Shown: positions 10,801 through 19,322, numbered from the stretch's first letter. The stretch is 64,000 bases of DNA from Polaribacter sp. SA4-12 (GCF_002163675.1 NZ_CP019334.1:2709501-2773500); one strand, 5' to 3'. Program-made: numbers and translations. Notes: a model not told the origin generated them from the letters alone.

Positions 10801-13800
10801 ACAACCCTTATTCATATTCACTTTTTATAGCAGCAGCAGCGGAAGAGTCTGGGCAACCAGCCAGTGCCTATCCTGATGTTAGAATACAGGTTAAAGATGG
10901 TGTAGGTAGTGTTCTAGCAACAATAGATACAGGAGTTATATCATTAGCTTGGGTACCTTATGAACTTCTCTTTACTTCAACTACAACTACAGTAACAATT
11001 GAAATTTATAATAAAAACGTTTCTCCAATTTATAATTCACTTTTAGTAGATGAAATTAGCGTAACTACTACGTTCTGTGACACAGACGGAGATGGCATAC
11101 CAAATTCATTAGACCTAGATAGTGATGGAGATGGTTGTTCAGATGCTTTAGAATCTGGCGCAACAACAAACCAGTCTTCTCTTTATCAGTTTCCTAATAC
11201 ACTTGTAGGTGCAGATGGTGTACCAGATGCAGTGCAAACAGTAGCAGGTATTAATAGTGGTTTGGTAGATTATACGGTTAATTCTAATTATACAAACGCA
11301 GCAGTTACTTCTTGTACTAACCCTTGTGTAGCCGCAGTAGGAATAGATACAGATAATGACGGTATAGATAATGCTTGTGATCTAGACGATGATAATGATG
11401 GTATTTTGGACACTGATGAAGGTGCTTCAGACACAGATGGAGATGGTATTCCAAATCATTTAGATTTAGATTCAGATGGCGATGGTTGTCCAGATGCTAT
11501 AGAAGCAGCAGTGCCTTCAGTATTGCAAACAGCCAATATTGTAAATGGTACTGTTGGTGCTACAACATCTACGAGTACTGCCAATGCACAAATTAATACT
11601 ACTTTAGATATTGTAGGTGCTAATGGTTATGCCAACAGTTTAGAAACTGTTGCAGACAATGGTATTATAGCCAATGCATTTACAACCACTAATTATACAA
11701 CCTACGCTTTAGACAATACCAAAAACGGTTGTGGTACCCCAATGATAACACAAGTGTATTGGAAAGATGGAGAAAGAATTGTAGAAGTTACTAATAATGC
11801 TTCAGATAAAATAGTAGTACCCAATGCAGCCAATTTAAATTTATTTAATGCAGGTGTTACCACTGCAAGAACAGCAACCGCTTTAAATACTGCAGAGATT
11901 ACAGCAGGTAATTCTATTTTATTCTCATCTGGTGCAGTAACAGCCCAAGTAAAAACTGGAGTTACTCCAATTACCAATGCAGGCGTAACCGCTTTTGATA
12001 ATACCAACGATGTTATTACCATTTCTAGAAGTGGTAAAGCAGGTACAACAAATGCACCTTGGGACACAAGAATAGATGTGGTAAGTGGTTTAACAGACTT
12101 TACATCTTTTGTACGTATAGATGAAACTTTAGTGCCAAATACAACGTATACCCCAGCAGAATGGGTGCAATTTGTAGATGACAGAGCTGTTTTAGATGGA
12201 GGTTTAAATCCTTACAAAGATGTATTATACGATGTAAACGGAGATAAAGTTGCAGGTAGTGGACCAGAAAGACATATACACGATGCATTGCAATCAGAAA
12301 TTACAGCGGTTGTAAATACCGAATCGAATACATTATTAGGTTTACATAGATTTGGAACTACCACCACAACAGGAGTAGGAGCAAATACATTAGCAACTTG
12401 GCCAAATGGATATCCAGACAGATCTAGACATGTAATTGTAAACGGAGATTATAGTCATACTACAGGAGTTCGATTAAGCGCAAGAAAATTAGGGGTAGGA
12501 GATGCTAAACTAGCCACAGATAATTTATTAGTAGTTACGAATGATATTTCATTTACCAATGCCAATGCAGAAATCCGTTTATTAGGAGCAGGACAATTGG
12601 TTCAAACCCATACAGGAGCTGCACAAGTTTCTGGTTTAGGTAAACTATTGGTAGATCAAAATTCTGAAATACCAAGTTTATATAGATATAATTATATGAG
12701 TAGTCCGGTAAACACTATTGGCGCAAATACATTTACGGTAGGTTCTGTTTTAAAAGATGGTACCAACGCATTAGATGCTACTACTGCTATTGGTAATGGT
12801 GCATCTGGTATTGCCAAAGACATTACTTTTGTGGGTGGTTATGATGGAGCAATTACTGCAAATATGCCAATTTCATTAGCCAACTATTGGATTTATACCT
12901 ATGCACCCTCATCAGACAGAAGATCTAATTGGGTACATAAATATGATAATTTAACAATTCCACAAACAGATGGTTTTATAATGAAAGGCCCAGGTGTTGC
13001 TCAAAATTACACTTTTGTTGGTACCCCAAAAGATGGCGATTTAATATCTAGTCCTGCAATAGGCGCAAATGAATCTTATTTGGTTGGTAACCCTTTTGCA
13101 TCAGCACTAAGTGTTAAAAGGTTTATAGAAGATAATATGAAATCTACCACAGCTACCTTGTATTTTTGGCAACATGTTGGTGAAGCAGACGATAGTAGTT
13201 CTGTTAGTTCTGGTCATAATTTTGCAGGTTATATTGGCGGTTATGCTACAAGAAATATTGCAATGGGTATATCTGCTAATGACGCATTACTTGTAGGGGC
13301 TTTTGATATTGCTTTACAAGCAGAAGACCCTGGAGTAAATATAAATGGTACAATCTCTTCTGATGGAGTTGAAGGTTTTGTTATAATTAATACTGCAAGT
13401 AATTTTGTTGAGTTTCAAAATATTATTAAAGGTGTAGATATTTTAAAAATAAATTATAAATCTAACTTAGATAAAAATATTACACTTAAAATTAATGGTT
13501 CCACTAGAGGAGAATATACCTTACCAGCATCTCCATCAGCTTTTTCAACATTTGATATTCAAGTATGTGTAGAAACAGGAGCTAATGTGACCATTATGTC
13601 TAATGATAGTAATGAAACATATATAAACTACTTACAATTACAAGATGCAGATGGTAATATTAGTTGTGCACCAAACGCTGGTGGTTCTAATGCAAGTTTA
13701 GTTCCAGAAGCATACATTGCTATTGGTCAAGGTTTCTTTATACAAGGAGACGAAACAGATGGAGGTCCTATTGTATTTAATAATAGTCAAAGAGAATTTA

Positions 13801-14582
13801 AAACAGAAGGAGATAATTCTGTCTTTTTTAGAAATAATAATTCTTCAAAAACAATATCCTCAAGTAACGAGGCTACCAAAGATGTTTTACCTATCATAAA
13901 ACTAGGTATGGACTTTCTTAATGGAGAAGGAATAAGCATTCATAGACAAATTGGTGCTTCTTTTAATTCAAATAATTCTTTTGCTTTTGATAAAGGATAT
14001 GATAGTGAAATTTATGATTTACGCCTTACAGATATTTATTGGAAACTACCAAACGATGATTTAAATTATGTAATTGTTGGTGTAGAAGAAGTTTCAGATA
14101 ATCTAGAAATACCTATTCATATTACTATGAATTACAATGGCTCAATAGCAATACAAATAGATGAAATAAAAGGTATTAATAGAGATGTATTTCTTAAAGA
14201 CGCAGTCACAAACCAAATACATTTATTAAATAATAATATTGTTGCAATACAGTTACTTAAAGGCTCTTATTTAGAAAGGTTTTCTTTAGTTTTTAATGGA
14301 GCTGTATTATCTATTAATGATATTGAAAATAAAACTTTAGATAAAGAAATATCAATATTTACAAGTACCAACACAAAAGAGTTAGTTATTCAAAACCATC
14401 GAAATTTAGAAATAAATAGAGTTGAATTATATAACATTTTAGGACAAAAAATAAAAGAATGGAGTAGCCTTATAAATAAGTTTGAAAATAGATTACAAGT
14501 AAAGAGTTTAGATGATCAGATATACATAGTTAAAGTACAAACTGATAAAGGGTATTTCTCAAAGAAAATTTATATAAAGTAG
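7836..14582 (+). CDS. Giant DUF4347 / thrombospondin type-3 repeat T9SS surface protein
   Basis: A 2248-residue secreted protein. It has an N-terminal hydrophobic signal segment (residues ~10-35), a DUF4347 domain (about 55-200, with the hallmark YLNIYGCNFAEGEKG), an Ig-like/cadherin-like stretch (~400-520) and at least five calcium-binding thrombospondin type-3 clusters rich in DxDxDGxxD and DLDDDNDGILD motifs (about residues 530-1220). A long C-terminal half follows with the flavobacterial YNYMSSPVN and LVGNPFASALSV segments, and the end is a T9SS type-A sorting domain (RVELYNILGQKIKEW ... IYIVKV ... KKIYIK). It probably sits on or leaves the cell surface as an adhesin or structural protein; this is inferred from architecture. 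It contains two nearly identical 305-bp segments and is divergent from the hybrid regulator. Confidence 0.9.
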   Translation: MNNLNFFLLFQKLIHRKAIHFFTLLLIFFISSSSSSPIKGVSGNSLEITKKSAKKTIVFNVISSIDNENDRINKDYIVKNQTQTYFIDQSVSDLEAHVKTKTLENDSFHFFTHGKPGELLIDGKWLGKEEIAVFVNSKISNSQSQISYLNIYGCNFAEGEKGLQAVAYLENTLSLQVSASTNITGNGGDWVLEEGPKNKGLELADYKGNLQTISASNGTARCSNCVPAGWTDGGGTPDISNANIAGGGSNLYGLNATWVNTLPLPPNNHTEWISLRDLGSAITQESVFTTMSGLTPGVTYELVFYTLTSKTNQNGGSFFGSGNGWYAGTYIDALSYQIDGGAIQSLAVNEETWATTRISFLATAATATIRLLPINNGAYVAGTESQPNARSFRIETAQVSITANAINALPIADNNTAVTTTEIPVTFNVTSTDTDPDGTINIASVDLNPSLPGIQSSLTTADGTFTVSSLGDVTFTSIPGFTGDVSIPYTVQDNYVLDGVSNPGTSNQATLTVTVLNTTCTEGATVGTATANDPDGDGINNICDLDDDNDGILDIDECTPFVAIDSNQNGAFSNVSFGPAGITSSNLNDHTQPHTFNYIVVDGVTYSDFITPDGFNYNYNPPGSENIRIRENGAYTDEWVNNQSTWENFVLPAMQSRNLNYYQALDPGNPLGTGDYYELTYIEPIVVSSNRLLAWMERAGNSQASLEAFDVNGNSYNSTITTNTSDYTSTGALILDLTGQTADIAVYPLDDLAPLGAKIYKIRVNIDQNSGVDGKIFIMGDVNQPTGVCEDTDNDGIPDYLDLDSDGDGCSDALESGATTNQSSLYQFPNTSVGADGVPDAVQAIAGVNSGMVDYMVNSNYTNAAVTSCTNPCVAAVGIDTDNDGIDNACDLDDDNDGILDTVENNCTATFLESFGTGTGNPATSHPSVLNTENVRVGTSADFSSQAWYRSNTGSDATGNTEGRYLALDNPQGVSPVLSYQQNVTVIANNPYSYSLFIAAAAEESGQPASAYPDVRIQVKDGVGSVLATIDTGVISLAWVPYELLFTSTTTTVTIEIYNKNVSPIYNSLLVDEISVTTTFCDTDGDGIPNSLDLDSDGDGCSDALESGATTNQSSLYQFPNTLVGADGVPDAVQTVAGINSGLVDYTVNSNYTNAAVTSCTNPCVAAVGIDTDNDGIDNACDLDDDNDGILDTDEGASDTDGDGIPNHLDLDSDGDGCPDAIEAAVPSVLQTANIVNGTVGATTSTSTANAQINTTLDIVGANGYANSLETVADNGIIANAFTTTNYTTYALDNTKNGCGTPMITQVYWKDGERIVEVTNNASDKIVVPNAANLNLFNAGVTTARTATALNTAEITAGNSILFSSGAVTAQVKTGVTPITNAGVTAFDNTNDVITISRSGKAGTTNAPWDTRIDVVSGLTDFTSFVRIDETLVPNTTYTPAEWVQFVDDRAVLDGGLNPYKDVLYDVNGDKVAGSGPERHIHDALQSEITAVVNTESNTLLGLHRFGTTTTTGVGANTLATWPNGYPDRSRHVIVNGDYSHTTGVRLSARKLGVGDAKLATDNLLVVTNDISFTNANAEIRLLGAGQLVQTHTGAAQVSGLGKLLVDQNSEIPSLYRYNYMSSPVNTIGANTFTVGSVLKDGTNALDATTAIGNGASGIAKDITFVGGYDGAITANMPISLANYWIYTYAPSSDRRSNWVHKYDNLTIPQTDGFIMKGPGVAQNYTFVGTPKDGDLISSPAIGANESYLVGNPFASALSVKRFIEDNMKSTTATLYFWQHVGEADDSSSVSSGHNFAGYIGGYATRNIAMGISANDALLVGAFDIALQAEDPGVNINGTISSDGVEGFVIINTASNFVEFQNIIKGVDILKINYKSNLDKNITLKINGSTRGEYTLPASPSAFSTFDIQVCVETGANVTIMSNDSNETYINYLQLQDADGNISCAPNAGGSNASLVPEAYIAIGQGFFIQGDETDGGPIVFNNSQREFKTEGDNSVFFRNNNSSKTISSSNEATKDVLPIIKLGMDFLNGEGISIHRQIGASFNSNNSFAFDKGYDSEIYDLRLTDIYWKLPNDDLNYVIVGVEEVSDNLEIPIHITMNYNGSIAIQIDEIKGINRDVFLKDAVTNQIHLLNNNIVAIQLLKGSYLERFSLVFNGAVLSINDIENKTLDKEISIFTSTNTKELVIQNHRNLEINRVELYNILGQKIKEWSSLINKFENRLQVKSLDDQIYIVKVQTDKGYFSKKIYIK
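10236..10540 (+). repeat. Intragenic direct repeat, copy 1
   Basis: A 305-bp segment of the surface-protein gene, from ttagacctaga to ttttggacac, is nearly identical at DNA level to 11109-11413. It encodes the block that starts DLDSDGDGCSDALESG and ends DLDDDNDGILDT. The few differences are scattered single bases, pointing to recent duplication or ongoing gene conversion. Confidence 0.9.
11109..11413 (+). repeat. Intragenic direct repeat, copy 2
   Basis: Second copy of the 305-bp segment at 10236-10540, in the same reading frame. The DNA between the copies encodes a different beta-sandwich-like region, so a copy-copy recombination would delete or duplicate an in-frame domain of about 291 residues. 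Confidence 0.9.
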
Positions 14583-14861
14583 CATAAAAAAAATATTACC
14601 TAAGAGCTAAAACCGGGGGGTTATTAGGGCTTGATGGTAATATTAAAGATCCTAAAAGAGGTTTATTAAAAGATTCCCTACCTTTTAATTATAATTTTAT
14701 TTAAAAATAATAACTCCTTTTTTAGTTTTCTTAAAAAATTATATATTATAATAAATTAATGGTTTTTATAAGGTTTTCTTTAAACATTTTTCCTTATAAA
14801 GTAATTTTAATTTTTCCCCAAAAAAATTATCCCATTAACTTTATTATTTAAATAAAAGCAA
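14583..14861. other. Intergenic region after the surface-protein gene
   Basis: About 280 bp of AT-rich sequence with no supported gene. A run of six G at about 14615-14620 is out of character with the surroundings. No clear terminator hairpin was found after the surface-protein stop codon. Confidence 0.4.
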
Positions 14862-15026
14862 ATGATTTTTATACAGATATTTCCACCACCAGCACCACCA
14901 CCACCACCGCCAGGTCTTCCAATAGATACTTGCTTGGTATTTTTAATGATTATTGGAGTTTTTTATGGAGTCTTAAAAAATAGAAAAAAACCGATGTCTT
15001 TTCAAAGAAATATTATAAGTAAATGA
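14862..15026 (+). CDS. Small PID-CTERM-like membrane protein
   Basis: A 54-residue protein, missed by length cut-offs. It starts MIFIQIF, then a proline tract PPPAPPPPPPGLPID, one hydrophobic helix (about residues 24-38) and a basic tail starting KNRKK. Proline-rich sequence, then G(L)PID, a transmembrane helix and a basic end is the pattern of the Bacteroidota PID-CTERM putative sorting signal; I recognise it from memory, not from a search. The stop codon overlaps the next start (ATGA). The protein is almost entirely the sorting-like signal, with only a few residues before it. Confidence 0.6.
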   Translation: MIFIQIFPPPAPPPPPPGLPIDTCLVFLMIIGVFYGVLKNRKKPMSFQRNIISK

Positions 15027-15136
15027 TTTTTATGAACAATACGAAAGGAACTCTAGAAGTTGTAGTGTTTTTTACAATAATTTTTACAATGTTATTTATT
15101 TATCAAAAAGTATATTATAATAAAAATAAAAAATGA
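15023..15136 (+). CDS. Micro-ORF, single-helix membrane peptide
   Basis: A 37-residue frame beginning MIFMNNTKG with one hydrophobic segment (VVVFFTIIFTMLFIY) and a lysine/asparagine-rich tail. Its ATG overlaps the stop of the preceding PID-CTERM-like gene by four bases, and its own stop overlaps the next ATG in the same way, which suggests translational coupling. An internal ATG at 15032 is an alternative start. The function is unknown, and in AT-rich DNA a frame this short could be chance; the overlaps on both sides are the main support. Confidence 0.4.
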   Translation: MIFMNNTKGTLEVVVFFTIIFTMLFIYQKVYYNKNKK

Positions 15137-15261
15137 TATTTAAGAATAAAATATCTAGTTTAAGGTTGCTCATTTTACTTTTAACTAGTAGTGTTTTTTT
15201 AACAGCGTATGTAACCAATATACTACAGATGAAACCTCCTATCGAAATAAAATTGACTTAG
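15133..15261 (+). CDS. Micro-ORF, signal-peptide-like small protein
   Basis: A 42-residue frame beginning MIFKNKISSLR, then a hydrophobic stretch (LLILLLTSSVFLTAYV) and a short polar end. Its start overlaps the preceding micro-ORF stop (ATGA). It could be a small anchored or exported peptide. The shared MIF start seen in the four consecutive small frames here (14862, 15023, 15133, 15419) is notable. The function is not recognised. Confidence 0.4.
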   Translation: MIFKNKISSLRLLILLLTSSVFLTAYVTNILQMKPPIEIKLT

Positions 15262-15418
15262 AGAATAGTAATAGTTGAGCTTTAGTTGATTTTTTTTTGC
15301 TCAAAAGATGTTTAACCCATTACTAGGTTTAGAATTTAAAACATTTTACAACTAAATGACAGTTGGCGTTCAATATTTTTCAAATACAGCCCATTTATTT
15401 TATTATTAAACAACTAAA

Positions 15419-15706
15419 ATGATATTTACACTAATAGCTAAAATACTTCCATTAGATTCTGTTTTTTATTTATTATTAATAATTAGCATTATTTATTGTA
15501 TACTAATTCTTAGAAAGAATACTATTAATACACATTTAAATTCTTGTCCTTTATGCGATTCTAAAGCGTTAAGTAGAACAAATAGAAGTAAATTTTATAC
15601 GTATCTTTCTATAACTTCAAAAAAATATTATTGTAATGGTTGTAAAAAAAGGGATAGAATTCTTTTTTTAACTAATAAGAATAGAAAAAGAAAAGAGAAA
15701 CAATAG
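15419..15706 (+). CDS. Small zinc-ribbon membrane protein
   Basis: A 95-residue protein starting MIFTLIAKIL with one or two hydrophobic helices (about residues 10-32), then a candidate zinc ribbon formed by CPLCDS (around residue 43) and YYCNGCKK (around residue 72), and a strongly basic tail. The 157 bp between it and the preceding micro-ORF hold no gene. The family is not recognised. It ends directly before the acetyltransferase remnant, so the left boundary of that remnant coincides with this gene's end. Confidence 0.65.
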   Translation: MIFTLIAKILPLDSVFYLLLIISIIYCILILRKNTINTHLNSCPLCDSKALSRTNRSKFYTYLSITSKKYYCNGCKKRDRILFLTNKNRKRKEKQ

Positions 15707-15708
15707 TA

Positions 15709-15903
15709 ATTTTTTTACTAGAAAATATAGCCAAAGAAAAAGGATATAAAATTATTTGGTTAGATGCTATGGATGAGCAACCTCAAGCATTCCAATTTTA
15801 TAAAAAACTAGGATATAAATATCATTCTCATACTTTTTTAGAGTACGATTTATTACATAAAGAGGTAAGAAAAATGAGTCAGGTTTATAAAGAAATCAAT
15901 TAA
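15709..15903 (+). pseudogene. Truncated GNAT acetyltransferase remnant (3' end only)
   Basis: An open frame without a start codon that encodes only the last ~60 residues of an acetyltransferase. It matches the end of the GNAT protein at 3635-4171: GYKxIWLDAM, EQPQAF, FYKKLGYKYHSHTFL and KMSQVYK are shared, and the DNA is about 85% identical by eye. The acetyl-CoA binding half is missing. Together with the intact gene it brackets the 4.2-15.7 kb block as direct repeats. Confidence 0.85.
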
Positions 15904-15922
15904 TTTTAAAGATTTTAGACAT

Positions 15923-15953
15923 AAAAAAAAGCCTCTACCAGAGGCTTTTTTTT
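15923..15953. terminator. Bidirectional hairpin terminator
   Basis: agcctct and agaggct form a stem with a 3-nt loop at about 15930-15946, flanked by A and T runs on either side. It can serve the remnant on the plus strand and the small membrane protein gene on the minus strand. Confidence 0.8.
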
Positions 15954-15966
15954 ATTGTATAATTTA

Positions 15967-16116
15967 TTACTTAGAAAGTAGCTTTACAATCCATAAGATT
16001 AAATACAATCCAAGACCAAAACCTGCTAGTAAAAAAGCAACTACAAAACCTATTCTAATAAACTTTGCTTTAACATTTATTTTTGGACTTAACCAATCTG
16101 AAACTCCTAATATCAT
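15967..16116 (-). CDS. Small membrane protein, PspC-like tail
   Basis: A 49-residue protein (MILGVSDWLSPK...) with one long hydrophobic helix (about residues 20-47, with IRIGFVVAFLLAGFGLGLYL followed by ILWIV). The layout resembles the membrane part of short PspC-like proteins. The function is unknown. It lies downstream of dut on the same strand, about 105 bp away, and ends at the shared terminator. Confidence 0.6.
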   Translation of the reverse strand: MILGVSDWLSPKINVKAKFIRIGFVVAFLLAGFGLGLYLILWIVKLLSK

Positions 16117-16220
16117 AATTTTTTTATTTTTTAAATTTGATTCAAAAATATTAAATATCGTTATTTAATAGATTATTATTTCGGTGAATGTTCATCTTTA
16201 AACGATGAAATTTAAACAAA

Positions 16221-16652
16221 TTATACACCAGTACTTCCAAAACCTCCAGCACCTCGTTCTGTTTCACTTAAAACTTCAACTTCTTGCCAATTTACACGTT
16301 CGTGTTTTGCAATAATTAATTGCGCAATTCTTTCGCCATCATTAATTACAAACTCCTCATTAGATAAGTTGACTAAAATTACACCAATTTCACCTCTATA
16401 ATCAGCATCTACAGTTCCTGGAGAATTTAAAACAGTAACTCCTTTTTTAGCGGCTAAACCACTTCTAGGTCTCACTTGTGCTTCAAAACCAATTGGTAAT
16501 GCAATAAATAAACCTGTTTTTACAATGGCTCTTTCTAACGGTTTTAAAGTAATAGCTTCTTCAATATTTGCTCTTAAATCCATTCCTGCTGCTCCTTCAG
16601 TTTCATAATTAGGAGTTGCGTGTTTCGATTTGTTAATTATTTGTACGTTCAT
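16221..16652 (-). CDS. dut: dUTP diphosphatase
   Basis: It hydrolyses dUTP to dUMP and pyrophosphate, keeping uracil out of DNA and supplying the dTMP pathway. The 143-residue homotrimeric dUTPase shows all five motifs in order: [31 protein letters not shown] (with the catalytic Asp), GERIAQLII and the C-terminal GAGGFGSTG, the glycine-rich arm. It starts five bases after the stop of the esterase gene, so the two are probably cotranscribed. Confidence 0.97.
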   Translation of the reverse strand: MNVQIINKSKHATPNYETEGAAGMDLRANIEEAITLKPLERAIVKTGLFIALPIGFEAQVRPRSGLAAKKGVTVLNSPGTVDADYRGEIGVILVNLSNEEFVINDGERIAQLIIAKHERVNWQEVEVLSETERGAGGFGSTGV

Positions 16653-16657
16653 TGTTA

Positions 16658-17527
16658 TTATAAATTATATAAATATGTAATTACTTCTAAAAATTCTGCT
16701 TTCCAGAAAGACTCAGTATGCTTTCCTCCAGGTGCAATTTTAGTTTTAATATTATCTGATGGAAAACCACTGTCTATCAATCGTTCTGCCATATTATCTG
16801 TGTCAGGAACCATAGAGGCTCCTTCTTTATCACCAACTAATAAATATAGTTTTGTGTTTTTCTGATTTCCATTTTGTTCTGCAAAATCATTTACTTTATT
16901 AGAAAACCAAAAAGAGGTAGAAAGCGCACCAATTTTACCAAAAATATCAGGATGTTTTAATCCGCCATAAAAAGAAATTAATCCACCCAAAGAACTACCA
17001 ATAATAGCAGTGTTTTTTGCTTCTGAGTTTGTTCTGTAATTTTTATCAATAAAAGGTTTTAAAGTTTTTACTAAAAAATCGACATATATTTCACCTTTTC
17101 CTCCACCGTATTTTAGGTTTTTCCAAGGTGTGTATGCTTCAATTCTATGTGTTCCTCCGTTTTCTACACCAACAACAATAAAGCTTTTTCCTTTTTTTTT
17201 ATAAAGTGAATTTAAGGTTTCATCAACACTCCATTCTCCAACAAAAGAAGTAGCATCGTCAAATAAATTTTGAGCATCATGCATATAAATTACATTATAC
17301 TTTTCTTTTGAAGCATCATAATTTGGAGGCAAATACAACCAAATTTTATGTGAAATATCATTTAAACCATCAACAACAAATTCTTTCTCTAAAATGGAAA
17401 CATTGGCTGCTTTTGTAGATTTTTTCTCTTCTACTTTAGTTTCATCTTTTTCTTTCTTACTTGGTATTACCTTACAGGATGTTATCAATAGAAAAAGACA
17501 TAAAAAAAGTGAAATATTTTTGATCAT
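16658..17527 (-). CDS. Esterase-like alpha/beta hydrolase lipoprotein
   Basis: A 289-residue protein of the esterase D / enterochelin-esterase-like group. The N-terminus [19 protein letters not shown] ends in a lipobox-type Cys (about residue 18), so it should be a lipoprotein, followed by a charged linker of about 25 residues. The core shows [23 protein letters not shown] and the nucleophile elbow GSSLGG, with a late GGKHTESFW supplying the histidine. The substrate is unknown. It is cotranscribed with dut. Confidence 0.88.
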   Translation of the reverse strand: MIKNISLFLCLFLLITSCKVIPSKKEKDETKVEEKKSTKAANVSILEKEFVVDGLNDISHKIWLYLPPNYDASKEKYNVIYMHDAQNLFDDATSFVGEWSVDETLNSLYKKKGKSFIVVGVENGGTHRIEAYTPWKNLKYGGGKGEIYVDFLVKTLKPFIDKNYRTNSEAKNTAIIGSSLGGLISFYGGLKHPDIFGKIGALSTSFWFSNKVNDFAEQNGNQKNTKLYLLVGDKEGASMVPDTDNMAERLIDSGFPSDNIKTKIAPGGKHTESFWKAEFLEVITYLYNL

Positions 17528-17547
17528 AAGTAAGTTTTCTAACCTTA

Positions 17548-17555
17548 CAAATATA
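17548..17555 (-). promoter_or_regulatory. Candidate -7 element for the esterase-dut operon
   Basis: The minus strand reads TATATTTG, matching TAnnTTTG, about 20-30 bp before the esterase start. Confidence 0.4.
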
Positions 17556-17595
17556 ATAATTCACAAATGCATTCATCAATAGATACTAATTTTAT

Positions 17596-17603
17596 TACTT
17601 TTG
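17596..17603 (+). promoter_or_regulatory. Candidate -7 element for gpsA
   Basis: TACTTTTG matches TAnnTTTG and lies 20 bp before the gpsA ATG, giving a very short leader. Confidence 0.45.
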
Positions 17604-17623
17604 ATGTATAAAATGGAGAAAAG

Positions 17624-18619
17624 ATGAATGAGCAGAAAAAAATAGCGGTATTTGGAGGTGGTAGTTGGGCAACTGCTATTGTAAAAATGTTGAGTGAAAA
17701 TTTAGAAACAATTGGTTGGTACATGAGAAATGAGCAAGCAATTGAACATATTAAAGAAAATGATCATAATCCAAATTATTTACGTTCTGCAGATATTTTT
17801 GCACGTCAATTAGATTTATCATCTAATATAAACTACATCGTTGAAAATTACGATGTACTTATTTTTGCAATTCCTTCAGCTTTTTTAACAAGTGAATTAA
17901 AAAAATTAGAAACTTCTTTAGAGAATAAGATTATTTTTTCTGCAATTAAAGGAATTGTACCAGAAACAGGTTTAATTATTGGAGAACATTTTAATAAAGA
18001 ATACAACATTCCATTAGAAAATATTGGTGTAATTACAGGTCCTTGTCATGCAGAAGAAGTGGCAATGGAACGTTTGTCATACTTAACAATAGCTTGTCAA
18101 GATGAAGAAAAAGCTGAATTTATAAGTAATTCATTAAAAAGCTGGTATATAAAAACGAAGATTTCTGATGATATTATTGGTACTGAATATGCTGCGATGT
18201 TAAAGAATATTTATGCTGTTGCTGCTGGTATGGCGCATGGTTTAGGTTATGGAGATAATTTTCAGGCGGTATTAATGAGTAATGCTATTAGAGAAATGAA
18301 ACGTTTTATTAAAAAGATTCATAAGATGAAACGAAATATTAATAACTCTGCTTATTTAGGTGATTTGTTAGTTACTGGTTATTCTGTTTTTAGTAGAAAC
18401 AGACAATTTGGGAACATGGTTGGTAAAGGATACACCGTTAAATCTGCTCAAATGGAAATGAGTATGATTGCAGAAGGGTATTACGCTACCAAGAGTGCAT
18501 TTAAAATGAAAGAAGAAAGTGGTGCAAACACTCCTATTATAGATACTGTTTACAATATTTTATATGATAATAAAAGCCCTCAAAAAGAATTTAAAAAATT
18601 GACAGATAAATTAGATTAA
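17624..18619 (+). CDS. gpsA: NAD(P)H-dependent glycerol-3-phosphate dehydrogenase
   Basis: It reduces dihydroxyacetone phosphate to sn-glycerol-3-phosphate, the backbone precursor of phospholipids. The 331-residue protein has the Rossmann motif AVFGGGSWATAIVK (residues 8-21), the family segment GVITGPCHAEEVA, and the active-site region with KNIYAVAAGMAHGLGYGDN. The catalytic lysine is within TEYAAMLKNIY. A catabolic glpD lies about 3 kb downstream on the other strand. Confidence 0.96.
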   Translation: MNEQKKIAVFGGGSWATAIVKMLSENLETIGWYMRNEQAIEHIKENDHNPNYLRSADIFARQLDLSSNINYIVENYDVLIFAIPSAFLTSELKKLETSLENKIIFSAIKGIVPETGLIIGEHFNKEYNIPLENIGVITGPCHAEEVAMERLSYLTIACQDEEKAEFISNSLKSWYIKTKISDDIIGTEYAAMLKNIYAVAAGMAHGLGYGDNFQAVLMSNAIREMKRFIKKIHKMKRNINNSAYLGDLLVTGYSVFSRNRQFGNMVGKGYTVKSAQMEMSMIAEGYYATKSAFKMKEESGANTPIIDTVYNILYDNKSPQKEFKKLTDKLD

Positions 18620-18662
18620 TTGTTTAATTTTGAACATTGTTATTAATTATTAAACATTGTTT

Positions 18663-19322
18663 ATGAAAACAATACAAGAAGTTGTAGAAAGCACGATTAG
18701 AAAAACACCTTTTATTGAAGAAGCTTTAAATGAAAAGTTGATAAATGTTTCTTCTTTAGCCAGAATTATTTTACCAGAGGTATCAGCTGCTTTAAAGAAA
18801 GATGTAAAAGTTGGTGCTGTTATGATGGCAATTAACAGACTTTCTCCTGCAAGTGAATTGCGCATTAGAAAGAACATTAAAAAATTAGCTTTAGATTTAG
18901 GTGATGTTATTGTTCGTTCTGACTTATGCGATTTTACTTTTAAAAATACGCCATCTTTATTAAGAGAAATTGCAAAAATTCTAACTAAATCTTCAGAAAA
19001 TACTGATTATTTTTTAACAGTTTCTCAAGGTATTTTTGAAACCAATATTGTTACAAGTAAAAATTTACAACCTTTTGTTCAAGAAATTTTTGAACATGAA
19101 ACCTTAACAAATAGAATGTTAGACTTGGCATCTATTACAATAAAACTGCCAGTTAAAAATCAAGAACAATCAGGTATTTATTACTTTATTTTAAAGCAAT
19201 TAGCTTGGGCAGACATTCCTTTACAAGAAATTATTTCTACTACAAATGAAATGACAATTGTTGTAAAAGAGGAAGACATTAACCAAACATTTTCTATCTT
19301 AATGGATATGAAATTAAGCTAA
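18663..19322 (+). CDS. ACT-domain-like regulatory protein
   Basis: A 219-residue cytoplasmic protein when started at the ATG at 18663; a TTG two codons upstream is less likely. The first ~80 residues are helical (TIQEVVESTIRKTPFIEEAL), and the second half looks like two ACT-like ligand-binding folds (for example SLLREIAKILTKS and GIYYFILKQLAWADIPLQEIIS). Relatives are sometimes labelled as aspartate-kinase-like, but no kinase domain is present. It sits between gpsA and an MFS carrier, four bases before the latter. Confidence 0.65.
   Translation: MKTIQEVVESTIRKTPFIEEALNEKLINVSSLARIILPEVSAALKKDVKVGAVMMAINRLSPASELRIRKNIKKLALDLGDVIVRSDLCDFTFKNTPSLLREIAKILTKSSENTDYFLTVSQGIFETNIVTSKNLQPFVQEIFEHETLTNRMLDLASITIKLPVKNQEQSGIYYFILKQLAWADIPLQEIISTTNEMTIVVKEEDINQTFSILMDMKLS

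Noticed and set aside
11702..12288. Minus-strand frames within the giant surface-protein gene
   Set aside because: They are antisense shadows produced by the biased codon usage of the real gene.
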